Positions 25,495 to 34,296 of a DNA stretch of 64,000 nt are shown here, piece after piece. The notes under the pieces were generated by a model. It was not told the origin of the DNA, did no database searches, and worked only from the letters and a program-made list of their open reading frames with translations. Both the position numbers and the translations under genes were made by a program. This stretch comes from Mauremys mutica (taxonomy: Eukaryota; Chordata; Testudines; Geoemydidae): assembly GCF_020497125.1 (NCBI RefSeq), contig NC_059072.1:304066781-304130780 (forward strand), in the 5' to 3' direction. Numbering within the stretch: position 1 is the stretch's first letter; every line of letters begins with the position of its first letter.

Positions 25495-28386
25495 CTAGGC
25501 GGTGGGGTCGGAGTGAGACGTGGCAGAGTGTAAAACTGCTGAGCCGAAGGCTGCGTCGTCTCGAGATTGCTGCACCAACGCATAGTGGGAGGCGAAGGTG
25601 TGGACCGAAGACCATGTGGCCGCTCGACAGATGTCCTGGATGGGGACCTGGCTCAGGAAGGTGGCAGACGAGGCTTGCGCCCTCGTGGAATGAGCGGTGA
25701 AGCGGCCCGGGGGCACGCGAGCCAGCTCGTAGCATGCTCTGATGCACTGAGTCACCCAGGAGGAGATGCGCTGGGAAGAGACCGGCTCGCCTTTCATGCG
25801 ATCGGCGACTGCTATGAAGAGTTGTGTAGCACGCCGAAAAGGTTTCGTCCGCTCGATGTAAAAAGCGAACGCTCTACGGACGTCGAGGGTGTGGAGCTGT
25901 TGTTCCCGAGGCGAGGCATGGGGCTTCGGGAAGAAGACCGGGAGAAAGATGTCCTGATTGAGGTGGAAAGCCGAGACCACTTTTGGCAGGAAGGCCGGAT
26001 GCGGACGAAGCTGCACCTTGTCTGTGTGGAAGACGGTGTATGGCGGACCTACCGTCAGCGCCCGGAGCTCCGAGACTCGTCTGGCCGATGTTATGGCGAC
26101 GAGGAAGGCCGTCTTCCAGGAGAGGTAAAGAAGAGAACATGTGGCCATCGGTTCGAATGGCGGACCCATGAGTTTGGACAGGACGAGGTTCAAATCCCAG
26201 GTTGGGGCCGGACGCCGCACCGGCGGGTACAATCGGTCCAGGCCTTTCAGGAAGCGGGAGACCATCGGATTGGAAAAGATGGAGCGACCTTCCAGAGAAG
26301 GACGAAAAGCGGACACCGCTGCCAGGTGTACCCGCAAGGAGGAGACCGCCAGACCTTGCTCCTTAAGGTACCAAAGGTAGTCCAAGATGGTAGGGACGGG
26401 TACGACGAAAGGGTTGAGCCCTCGTTGGTCACACCAGAGCGCGAACCTCTTCCATTTCGCCAGGTAGGTGGAGCGAGTGGAAGGCTTTCTGCTCTCAAGC
26501 AGGACTTGCTGCACGGCCGCCGAACAGTCCCTCTCTGCGTGGGTCAACCACGCAGGTACCAGGCTGTAAGATGGAGGGACTGCAGGTTCGGATGGTGGAG
26601 TCTGCCGAAGTCCTGCGTGATGAGGTCCGGCCATAACGGGAGGGGGATGGGATCCCGAACGGAGAGCTCGAGCAGCAGGGTGTACCAATGCTGTCTCGGC
26701 CAGGCCGGAGCCACGAGTATGACGGTGGCTCGATCCCTCCGCAGCTTCTGGAGCACTCTGTGCACGAGAGGAAAAGGAGGGAAGGCATAGAGGAGGTGAG
26801 TCTGCCAGGGATACAGGAAGGCGTCCGACAGAGAGCCCGGCGAGTGACCTCGGAACGAGCAAAACTGGAGACACTTCCTGTTCGCCTTGGAGGCGAAGAG
26901 GTCGACCCGGGGAAACCCCCACCTCTGGAAAATCGTATGTGCAACGTCGGGACGAAGGGACCACTCGTGGGAGAGAAACGACCTGCTGAGATGGTCGGCC
27001 AGCGTGTTCTGCACTCCCGGAAGAAAAGACGCTTCTAGGTGAATGGAGTGGGTCACGCAGAAGTCCCACAGGAGGATCGCTTCCTCGCAGAGGGGAGAAG
27101 AGCGGGCTCCGCCCTGCTTGTTTACATAGTACATCGCAGCGGTGTTGTCCGTGAGTACTGTTACACAACGGCGTTGTAGGTGGGAGCAGAAGGTCCGGCA
27201 GGCGAGGCGGATGGCACGGAGCTCGCGGACATTGATGTGTAGCGCGAGTTCCTGGGGCGACCAAAGGCCTTGGGTGTGAAGCTCGCCTAGGTGGGCCCCC
27301 CAACCGAGCGCTGAGGCATCCGTGGTCAGCGTAACGGATGGGCGAGGAGGAGGATGGAACGGGACCCCCGCACACACGACCTCCGGGGTGAGCCACCAGC
27401 GGAGGGAGTCGAGGGCCGTCCTGTTGACCGTGACCACCATGTCGATGGGGTCTCGATGAGGCCGGTACACCGTCGCGAGCCAGGACTGGAAGGGGCGAAG
27501 ATGGAGCCGCGCATATGCGGTGACATATGTGCAGGAGGCCATGTGACCCAGAAGGCGTAGGCAGGAGCGCACGGTTGTGGTCGGGAAGGCGACGAGATCC
27601 CGGATGATGGAGGCCATCGTCTGGTGCCGGGCGCGAGGAAGAGAGGCCCTGCCAACCGTGGAGTCGAGAACCGCTCCGATGAACTCCAGCCGCTGCGTTG
27701 GGAACAAAGTGGACTTCTCGGTGTTGATGAGAAGACCAAGCCGCTGAAAGAGAGACAGAATTTCTGCCATCTGTTCTATCACGAGCTGACGGGACTGAGC
27801 TCGGACCAGCCAGTCGTCGAGATACGGGTAGACGTGCATCTGACGACGGCGGAGGGCTGCTGCTACGACTGCCATGCATTTTGTAAATACCCTCGGCGCC
27901 GTGGAGAGTCCGAATGGCAACACGGCGAACTGGTAGTGGGCGTTGTTGACCACAAACCGAAGGTAACGCCGATGAGGAGGATAGATCACGACATGGAAGT
28001 AGGCGTCCTTCATGTCGAGGGCGGCAAACCAGTCTCCCGGATCCAGGGAGGGAATAATGGTCCCCAGGGTGACCATACGAAACTTGGGCTTGAGCAGATA
28101 TTTGTTCAGCTCGCGAAGGTCCAGGATAGGACGTAGCCCGCCTTTCGCCTTGGGGATGAGAAAATAACGGGAGTAGAATCCCCTGCCCCGTCTGTCTTGA
28201 GGCACTGCTTCTATGGCACCCACGCTCAACAGAGTCTGAACCTCTTGTAAGAGGACTTGCTCGTGAGAGGGGTCCCTGAAGAGGGACAGGGAGGGTGGGT
28301 AGGAAGGCGGGGGCGAAACAAATTGAAGGCGGTATCCCGACTGGACTGTTTGAAGCACCCAGTTGTCCGATGTTAAGCGGGACCAC
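25495..28386 (-). CDS. DIRS A tyrosine recombinase (long frame overlapping RT)
   Basis: A 963-codon open frame. Only the last 336 or so codons (26505-25495) resemble protein of known type: a tyrosine recombinase with an N-terminal SAM-like part (SRKPSTRSTYLAKWKRF), the first catalytic arginine in SARRVSELRAL (about residue 770), H-x-x-R in AHSTRAQASS (about 899-902), a W in AATWSS (about 925) and the nucleophile tyrosine in ASHYALVQQ (about 935). It would join the circular cDNA to the target. The first 627 codons overlap the RT frame on the same strand in the +2 frame. They are low-complexity and Ser/Pro/Arg-rich, and may be overprinted, or open only because of base composition. The true start is not identifiable. 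In Dictyostelium DIRS-1 the recombinase and RT frames also overlap. Confidence 0.9.
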   Translation of the reverse strand: MVPLNIGQLGASNSPVGIPPSICFAPAFLPTLPVPLQGPLSRASPLTRGSDSVERGCHRSSASRQTGQGILLPLFSHPQGERRATSYPGPSRAEQISAQAQVSYGHPGDHYSLPGSGRLVCRPRHEGRLLPCRDLSSSSALPSVCGQQRPLPVRRVAIRTLHGAEGIYKMHGSRSSSPPPSSDARLPVSRRLAGPSSVPSARDRTDGRNSVSLSAAWSSHQHREVHFVPNAAAGVHRSGSRLHGWQGLSSSRPAPDDGLHHPGSRRLPDHNRALLPTPSGSHGLLHICHRICAAPSSPLPVLARDGVPASSRPHRHGGHGQQDGPRLPPLVAHPGGRVCGGPVPSSSSPIRYADHGCLSARLGGPPRRASHPRPLVAPGTRATHQCPRAPCHPPRLPDLLLPPTTPLCNSTHGQHRCDVLCKQAGRSPLFSPLRGSDPPVGLLRDPLHSPRSVFSSGSAEHAGRPSQQVVSLPRVVPSSRRCTYDFPEVGVSPGRPLRLQGEQEVSPVLLVPRSLAGLSVGRLPVSLADSPPLCLPSFSSRAQSAPEAAEGSSHRHTRGSGLAETALVHPAARALRSGSHPPPVMAGPHHAGLRQTPPSEPAVPPSYSLVPAWLTHAERDCSAAVQQVLLESRKPSTRSTYLAKWKRFALWCDQRGLNPFVVPVPTILDYLWYLKEQGLAVSSLRVHLAAVSAFRPSLEGRSIFSNPMVSRFLKGLDRLYPPVRRPAPTWDLNLVLSKLMGPPFEPMATCSLLYLSWKTAFLVAITSARRVSELRALTVGPPYTVFHTDKVQLRPHPAFLPKVVSAFHLNQDIFLPVFFPKPHASPREQQLHTLDVRRAFAFYIERTKPFRRATQLFIAVADRMKGEPVSSQRISSWVTQCIRACYELARVPPGRFTAHSTRAQASSATFLSQVPIQDICRAATWSSVHTFASHYALVQQSRDDAAFGSAVLHSATSHSDPTA

Positions 28387-28673
28387 GCCGAAAAGAAATG
28401 GGAAAGGCGGTTGTAAAATAAAGGGGAAGGATCCGGTAGGGAGAGTGATGGGCCGTCCTCGATCGTCCCATCAAAAGGCCTGCTTAGCCCCCTGAGGGGT
28501 CTTGGAAGCGGCCTGGCCCTGGTTGCGGCGGTTGCCGGACGGACGACGGCGATTTTGGGTCGGTCGTCTGCTGGTATAGGGGCGATAGCGCTGTTGATAG
28601 CGGGAGGGCTGCGGCCGGAAGGGCCTGCGCTGCGTCGCCGGCGTGTGCATTCCGAGCGTGCGGATGGCAACAC
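26544..28673 (-). CDS. DIRS A reverse transcriptase/RNase H/methylase-like polyprotein
   Basis: A 709-codon intact frame. Domains in order: reverse transcriptase, about residues 150-390, with LDMKDAYFHV, LPFGLSTAPRVFTKCM and catalytic YLDD in VYPYLDDWLV; RNase H, about 430-560, with TTDASALGWGAHLG, an E in INVRELRAI and LTDNTAAMYYVNK; then a C-terminal segment (GFPRVDLFAS, YAFPPFPLVHRVL, ILVAPAWPRQHWY) matching the methyltransferase-like region of DIRS elements, where 'AFPPF' stands at the place of a DPPY-type motif. It copies the element RNA into DNA. The start is uncertain because the frame overlaps the gag end by about 200 bases. No disabling change is seen. Confidence 0.93.
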   Translation of the reverse strand: MLPSARSECTRRRRSAGPSGRSPPAINSAIAPIPADDRPKIAVVRPATAATRARPLPRPLRGLSRPFDGTIEDGPSLSLPDPSPLFYNRLSHFFSAWSRLTSDNWVLQTVQSGYRLQFVSPPPSYPPSLSLFRDPSHEQVLLQEVQTLLSVGAIEAVPQDRRGRGFYSRYFLIPKAKGGLRPILDLRELNKYLLKPKFRMVTLGTIIPSLDPGDWFAALDMKDAYFHVVIYPPHRRYLRFVVNNAHYQFAVLPFGLSTAPRVFTKCMAVVAAALRRRQMHVYPYLDDWLVRAQSRQLVIEQMAEILSLFQRLGLLINTEKSTLFPTQRLEFIGAVLDSTVGRASLPRARHQTMASIIRDLVAFPTTTVRSCLRLLGHMASCTYVTAYARLHLRPFQSWLATVYRPHRDPIDMVVTVNRTALDSLRWWLTPEVVCAGVPFHPPPRPSVTLTTDASALGWGAHLGELHTQGLWSPQELALHINVRELRAIRLACRTFCSHLQRRCVTVLTDNTAAMYYVNKQGGARSSPLCEEAILLWDFCVTHSIHLEASFLPGVQNTLADHLSRSFLSHEWSLRPDVAHTIFQRWGFPRVDLFASKANRKCLQFCSFRGHSPGSLSDAFLYPWQTHLLYAFPPFPLVHRVLQKLRRDRATVILVAPAWPRQHWYTLLLELSVRDPIPLPLWPDLITQDFGRLHHPNLQSLHLTAWYLRG

Positions 28674-30234
28674 GCCCGTCCTTCAGGGTCTGGATCCGAG
28701 CATCCGTCTTTTCGGAAAACAGACCCTGGGTGTCGAAGGGGAGGTCCTGGAGTGTATATTGCACCTCCGGCGGCAGGGTGTAGGACTGCATCCAGGAGAT
28801 GCGCCTCATTGTCACGCCGGATGCCAAGGTCCGAGCCCCGGAGTCCGCGGCGTCGAGGGCGGCCGTAATAGATGACCGAGAGGACTTCTTTCCCTCGTCC
28901 AGCAAGGCGGAGAACTCCTGGCGTGATGTGGAAGGCAGGAGCTCCGTGAACTTCGCCAGGGACGTCAGAATGTCAAAGACGTACCTGGCGAGGAGGACCA
29001 TGATGTTTGCGATCCTCAGCTGCAAACCCCCGGCGGAGTAGATCTTACGGCCGAGCAAGTCCATGCGCTTGGCGTCCTTGGACTTAGGCGCAGCGGCAGG
29101 TTGGCCGTGCCTTTCCGGGTCGTTAACAGATTGGACTACGAGGAAGTCCGGGGTTGGGTGGGAGTAAAGGTACTCATAGCCTGATGGTGGGGCTGAGTAC
29201 TTCCGCTCGACCCCGCGTGCTGTGGGAGGAATGGAAGCGGGGGTCTGCCAGAGCGTAGTGGCGTTCTTTTGAATGGTCCGGAGGAAGGGTAACGCCACGC
29301 GGACGGGAGCATCCGCACCCACCACGTTGGTGATTGGGTCCTCATCCTCCTGGACCTCCTCGACGGGAAGATTCATGGACGCCGCCACCCTGCGAAGCAG
29401 GTCTTGGAAGGCCCGGAGGTCAATGGGCGGGGGTTCGCTGGCCGCAGCACCTGCCACCGCCTCGTCCGGCGAGGATGACGAAGATGCACCCTGCAGAACC
29501 GGCTCCGGCTCTACGGCCGGTGGGTGAGCCTCCTCCGAATCGTGAGGCGTGGGTGATTGGCGGACCGGATGAGCAGATGGCTCGTGCGGAGGAGAGGGAG
29601 GCGGCCGGGTAACAGTCGCTTCAGGGACCCTGGTGCTGGTGGTCACATCCCTCCTGGGAAACGGGATACCCTGACCTTCATGCTGTCCCCACGGGACCCA
29701 GTAGCCCCACTGCTCATGCGGAAGTCCTTGTGGGGTCGGCCACCGGTGGGTAGTATCATCGGCACCGGAGGCCACGGACGCCGTGCGGGATGGCCAAGGC
29801 GGTGCTGTAGTGCCGACGGACTGAACCGCTGAAGGTGGGAGGCCCTGCACCGACGGCACCGAGGGTCGATACGCAGAGCGCTGACGGGACGGTGACCGTG
29901 AGCGTGGACTCCGGCGGTGCCGAGAGCTCGACCGGCGCCGAGAGCTCGACCGGGACCGGGATCCGCGGTGCCGGGAGTGACTCCGAGAGTCGCAGTGCCG
30001 AGATGATCTCCGACGGTACCGACGGTACGGTGACCTGGATCGGTGCCGGGAGTGCGACCGGTACCGAGATCGAGAGCGGTACCGGGACTCAGACCGGCAT
30101 CGGGATGGTGCTCGGTGCCGTGAAGAGGAGCGGCGACGAGACTCCGAACGGCGGGACGGGGACCTGCGCCGGGACCGGGACCGGGACCTCGACCGTCTTC
30201 CACGCCGCTCGTCGACAGAGGGCGGTCTTGTCAT
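28471..30234 (-). CDS. DIRS A gag-like protein, main part
   Basis: A 587-codon frame corresponding to the C-terminal three-quarters of the gag of element C. Residues about 10-125 form a striking Arg/Ser repeat tract (RSRSRSRSRR and many SR, RHR and RSR units). A Pro-rich middle, an acidic stretch (EEVQEDEDPI) and a conserved block (GRKIYSAGGLQLRIANIMVL) follow, then an Arg/Gln-rich basic tail. Presumed nucleocapsid-like role; no enzyme motif. The frame's ATG overlaps the stop of the upstream part in an ATGA arrangement. The homology with element C extends upstream of this ATG in this frame, so the split is probably a small deletion near 30283, not a designed start. Confidence 0.85.
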   Translation of the reverse strand: MTRPPSVDERRGRRSRSRSRSRRRSPSRRSESRRRSSSRHRAPSRCRSESRYRSRSRYRSHSRHRSRSPYRRYRRRSSRHCDSRSHSRHRGSRSRSSSRRRSSSRHRRSPRSRSPSRQRSAYRPSVPSVQGLPPSAVQSVGTTAPPWPSRTASVASGADDTTHRWPTPQGLPHEQWGYWVPWGQHEGQGIPFPRRDVTTSTRVPEATVTRPPPSPPHEPSAHPVRQSPTPHDSEEAHPPAVEPEPVLQGASSSSSPDEAVAGAAASEPPPIDLRAFQDLLRRVAASMNLPVEEVQEDEDPITNVVGADAPVRVALPFLRTIQKNATTLWQTPASIPPTARGVERKYSAPPSGYEYLYSHPTPDFLVVQSVNDPERHGQPAAAPKSKDAKRMDLLGRKIYSAGGLQLRIANIMVLLARYVFDILTSLAKFTELLPSTSRQEFSALLDEGKKSSRSSITAALDAADSGARTLASGVTMRRISWMQSYTLPPEVQYTLQDLPFDTQGLFSEKTDARIQTLKDGRVAIRTLGMHTPATQRRPFRPQPSRYQQRYRPYTSRRPTQNRRRPSGNRRNQGQAASKTPQGAKQAF

Positions 30235-30848
30235 CCTGGCTGGCTTGCCGAGAGAGACAACAGCCCGCGCCGGAGGCTCGGAGCATCTATGAGCCTGATG
30301 AGGTCTCTCGCAGAGGAGAATGTCTCCGGCATCGAAGGCAGCCTTGGCTCAACCTCGGTCGGTGCCGGGGAGCGGGGCGGTGCCGGACTCGACGGCGCTT
30401 GCGGAGCCGGAGTCGAGGGCTCAGGGCCCGCTTTACGCACTGCCGCAGCCACTCTCGTGGCGGACTCTGTGCGTGCCTTCGCTACAGCCTTCGCCAGTTT
30501 CTGCTTGCGTGCAGGCGAGAGCGAGCGGTGCCGGGTAGCCTTAGGCGGCGGTTTAGGTACCGTGGCCACGGTGCCGGAGCCGGTCGGTGCCGCGGGTGCA
30601 CTCTGCACCGAAGAAGCCCTCGGTGCCGGCGCTGACGGTGCCGGGGGCTGGAGGGACGCCTCCATAAGGAGCTGCTTGAGGCGACTGTCTCTGTCCTTAC
30701 GCGTCCGCGGCTTAAAAGCCGAACAAATGGCACACTTATCTGTACGGTGTGCCTCGCCCAGGCAACGGAGGCAGGAGCCGTGAGGGTCACCCACTGGCAT
30801 AGGCCTCTGGCACGCTGCACAGGGCTTAAAGCCCGGTGCCTTGGGCAT
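30231..30848 (-). CDS. DIRS A gag-like protein, N-terminal part
   Basis: A 205-codon frame starting MPKAPGFKPCAACQRPMP. The first 50 residues carry three paired cysteines (CAAC, CLRC, CAIC) with histidines, like a zinc-binding module, followed by FKPRTRKDRDSRLKQLLMEA. The same opening occurs in elements B (31967) and C (35888), supporting this start. It ends prematurely at TGA (30233-30231) after an apparent 1-base loss relative to C. The function of the cysteine module in DIRS gag is not known to me. Confidence 0.85.
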   Translation of the reverse strand: MPKAPGFKPCAACQRPMPVGDPHGSCLRCLGEAHRTDKCAICSAFKPRTRKDRDSRLKQLLMEASLQPPAPSAPAPRASSVQSAPAAPTGSGTVATVPKPPPKATRHRSLSPARKQKLAKAVAKARTESATRVAAAVRKAGPEPSTPAPQAPSSPAPPRSPAPTEVEPRLPSMPETFSSARDLIRLIDAPSLRRGLLSLSASQPG

Positions 30849-31009
30849 GAGCCCGCACCGGGGAGTGGGAGGGAGAAAGTACTCCCCCTATCCTTATCTA
30901 AACTAACTAACCACTAAAACTAACTATAACAGTGAAGAACTATATACAAAATTAAGTAGAGAGAGCTAGGGATGTGGAGGACTACTGAGCACTCCACAGT
31001 TCCGACTGC

Positions 31010-31203
31010 CGTCACGGGCGGGAAGAAGGAACTGAGGAGCGGACGGGCCGGCTGGGGTATATATTCAGCGCTATAGCGGCGCCACTCCAGGGGGCGCCCA
31101 GCCGGCCCGCCGGAGTTGCTAGGGTAAAAATCTTCCGAAGAGCCGTGCACGCGCGGCGCGCACACCTAACTGGAATGCATTGGAGCAATCACTCGAAGAA
31201 GAA
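31010..31203 (-). repeat. DIRS A 5' inverted terminal repeat
   Basis: The outer end (on the minus strand TTCTTCTTCGAGTGATTGC) starts at 31203. It contains a TATATA motif near 31058-31064 (plus-strand 'ggggtatatattcagc') that may serve the element promoter. Confidence 0.88.
31056..31066 (-). promoter_or_regulatory. Putative TATA box of DIRS A
   Basis: TATATA placed about 145 bases inside the 5' end and followed by a conserved GC-rich block. It is kept in elements B and C ('atatataccccagcc' in C) despite divergence of nearby bases, suggesting function. Unproven. Confidence 0.45.
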
Positions 31204-31600
31204 CCCGCCCTGTAGTTCATGCCATGACTTATGTTTTAGGCTGTGTAGTAGACTACTTGAAGTAAAATAAACATCAACTGGGAAATGTCTGAAACTGCAC
31301 TTTTTGCATTTAGTTGCTAAAAACAGCCTCTGAATATTTCAGAAAATAAATGTTGAAATCCATAGCCCCAATTCCAATCCCAACATTATTTGTCACGTGT
31401 CAGCAGTGTGCTTAGTACTTTAAAATAAGACAATCCAGTCTCAGTCCCCAGGAGCTTACCCTAAAGATGACAGACAAATTGGATGCAAAGAGCTAGACAT
31501 CAGCGTTAGGGATGTTGCACCAATTCAGCTTCACTCCTATAAATCCTGAGGGTAAACTCGGAACAGCAGCTTCAAGCCAGAGCAAACCACATTGGTGCAG
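31204..31600. other. Spacer between DIRS A and B
   Basis: AT-rich host DNA. Near 31390-31500 it holds an inverted copy of the ancient repeat tail ('agcagtgtgcttagtacttt', 'cccaggagcttaccctaaag'). No gene seen. Confidence 0.65.
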
Positions 31601-31800
31601 TTCTTCTTTGAGTGCTTGTTCACGTCCATTCCACATTAGGTGTGCATGCGCCGTGTGCACGGACGTCGGAAACTTTTTCCCTTAGCGGCTTCCATCGGGA
31701 CGGCAGGGGAGCCCACCAGAGCGACGCCTCCACACCGATGCATATATACCCCTGCCGACTCAACCCTCCTTCAGTTCCTTCTTACCATCCGTGGAGGCAT
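31601..31800 (+). repeat. DIRS B 5' inverted terminal repeat
   Basis: Starts TTCTTCTTTGAGTGCTTG. It has 'gcatatatacccctgccgac' and 'tcagttccttctta' like the other copies, and it is the inverse of 43430-43640. Confidence 0.85.
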
Positions 31801-31966
31801 TGGAACAACTCTTCTCTCACTTGTGAGTGATCCCTTAGCACAGTTGTAACAGTTATCTGTAGTTAATAGTTATCTGTAGTTAGCACTACTTAATAGTAGA
31901 TAATTAAGCTTCCTTTGTTTTAGGTGCCTGGAAGTTGTTTCCAGCACCAGCCCTGGGCTGTGGGGC

Positions 31967-34296
31967 ATGCCGCAGGCCCAAGCGTTTAAGGCTTGTGCGA
32001 CGTGCTGCAAGCCTATGCCGATCAGTGATCCCCATGACTCGTGTCTCCGTTGTTTGGGGGAAGCGCACCAGACTGAGCGCTGCAAGATCTGTAAGGCCTT
32101 TAAGCTAAGAACGAGAGAGACTTTCGCTTCAAGCAGTTGCTTATGGAGGCCACGCTACAACCTGCGGCCTCGGACCAGCCAGCTTCGGGGCCGGCGTCCT
32201 CGGTGCAGAGTGCCCGGCATCAGTCCGTGATCCGGCGCCAGTGGGGCTCCGCAAGCATGTGGCACCGAAACAACAGGACAAGCCCCGGCACTGCTCGACC
32301 TCTCCAGTATGGTCAAAGGGGCAGCCGAAAGGCGACAGAGGGCACTCCCCACATAATAAGGCAGCGCCTCCCAAGGGACCAAACACTCAAAAGGGCAGTG
32401 CAGCCCCAGGACATACACCAGCACCAGTGGCTCCAGCGCCGCAGGGCCCATCGAGCGCAGGAGGAGAACTGGAACAGCCCTCCACGCCAGACATCTTTGA
32501 GGCGGCAAAAGACCTCATCGAGCTGTCGGCGGCAAGCCCCCACCCTGGCAAGGAACAGCCTTCGGTGCCATCACCAAGGGTGCCGTCCAGAGGCAAGCCG
32601 GCAATGGTGCACCACTCGAGGTCACCTCCCCGGCACCGGTCGATCTCAGCCTCCGTGGACTCCCAGCTACTTTTGACTCAGCGGGACTTGATGGCACCGG
32701 AACCGAGCCAGTGCACGGCACTGGCTCCCCCGGCACACCGCTCCCTGGCACTGCCACTAAGCCGGCACCAAGGGGACATAAGGCCGCAATCCCTGGCCCC
32801 GGATAGAAGGCAGTGATCCCGGTCCCAAGAGCATCGGTACCAATTCTGGCCGGGGAGAAGCTGCTCTCCAGCTCCCCGATGGCACCATGCCACAGCACTG
32901 CCTTGGCCTTCAAGATCGGCCTCCTCAGAATCTGAGGTCGACTCAGGCCGCTCCAGCTATGCCCGCAGAGCACTGGCTAGCAGGGAGCCCCAGAGCGCAT
33001 GGCATCCCTAATGGGGACCGCTGGGACAATGGCCCTTTTGGACACCCTGGGCCTATCATGAGCAGCAAGGGACCTCTTCCCGAGCTTCGAGGTCTGGCTA
33101 TTTGGTGCACCGGTCTCAGTCCCCACGCAGACACCCCTCAGCGCCCAAGGAGGCTATGGTATCCAGGCCACTAGACACTTCTCCAGAACACCAGCGAGCG
33201 GAAGCAGCACCAAGCCCGGGGCCATCCCAGGGACAACCAACCAGGCAGGGCTCGGACATGCCCCCGGCCTATGATGAAGGGCAGGAAGAACAAATGGAGG
33301 AGGCTGTGGCAGGCACAGTGGTGTCGGGGCCTCCCTCGATCGACCAGAGGGCACATCAGGAGCTGCTCCACAGGGTCGCCCCAAAATTTGGACCTACAGG
33401 CGGAGGAAACGGTGGAGCAGAAGGATCCTATGGTGGACATACTAAGCCCTGAAGGTCTCTCCAGAATTGCACTCCCGCTCATAAAGACCATCCAGTCTAA
33501 CTACAGGGTGGTCTGGCAAACCCCAGCCTCCAGCACACCGATGGCAAGGAGGATGGAGAGGAAGTACTTCGCCCCTTCCAAGGGATACAATTTCCTTTTT
33601 TCTCATCCGACCCCCTGTTCACTGGTCATCTCAGCCGTGAAAGAACGCGAGCGTCATGGCCAGCAAGCCCCGGCCCCCAAGGCCAAGGAGGCTAAATGTT
33701 TGAACCTCTTTGGCAGGAAGATCTACTCCTCTGGGGGCCTCCAATTACGGATTGCGAACTAGCAGGCGATCCTAAACAGGCACAATTTTAATTCCTGGGC
33801 AGCAGTTTCCAAATTTAAAGACTCATTGCCCCAGGGCTCTCAGCCTGAGTTCACGGCCCTCGTAGAAGAGGGAAAAGTAGTCGCCAAGACCTCTTTACAA
33901 GCCTCTCTGGACTTGGCAGATGCAGCGGCCAGAACAGTTGCCTCAGGTGTGGTGATGAGGCATTCGGCGTGGCTTCGGGCCTTCCGCCAGAGGTCCAGAA
34001 CATCATCCACAACCTCCCCTTCGAAGGGTCTGGCCTCTTTTCCGACCAGACGGATGCCAGGCCACATAGCCTTAAAGACTCTTGGGCAACCCTCAAGCCA
34101 TTAGGCATGCACACCCCAGCGACTCAGAGGAAGCCATTCAAACCCCAACCGTCGCAACAGCGGCAGTACCAGCCCCACCCTAGGCAGGAGCCTTATCGCA
34201 GGAGGGGCAGACACAACAGGCGTAGGCGGAATAACACGCCTAGTCAGGGCCAGGGCCAGAGCATGCCCCAGCCTGGCAACCAGCAGGGGTTTTGAA
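31967..34296 (+). pseudogene. DIRS B gag remnant
   Basis: Starts MPQAQAFKACATCCKPMP with the same paired cysteines (CATC, CLRC, CKIC) as copies A and C, then loses frame near residue 50. The homology continues in other frames: 32241-32816, 33271-33762 (ends in GRKIYSSGGLQLRIAN followed by a TAG where A and C continue), and 33826-34104. The basic tail 'RRRGRHNRRRRNN' lies near 34190-34240. The Arg/Ser tract is largely degraded compared with A and C. Confidence 0.85.

Larger units (their letters stand above)
25129..31203 (-). mobile_element. DIRS retrotransposon A (near-intact)
   Basis: A 6.1 kb tyrosine-recombinase retrotransposon. Its 5' end is at 31203 and its 3' end at about 25129. The order on the minus strand is inverted terminal repeat, gag, RT/RNase H/methyltransferase-like ORF, tyrosine recombinase ORF, internal complementary region, inverted terminal repeat. 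There is no target duplication, as expected for recombinase integration. RT and recombinase frames are open end to end; gag has one apparent 1-base loss. It is CpG-rich, and its termini and complementary region are identical, so it looks the youngest of the three copies. Confidence 0.95.

Noticed and set aside
25567..26790. 407-codon plus-strand open frame
   Set aside because: It is antisense to the DIRS A RT and recombinase genes, in GC-rich DNA, with no recognisable domain.
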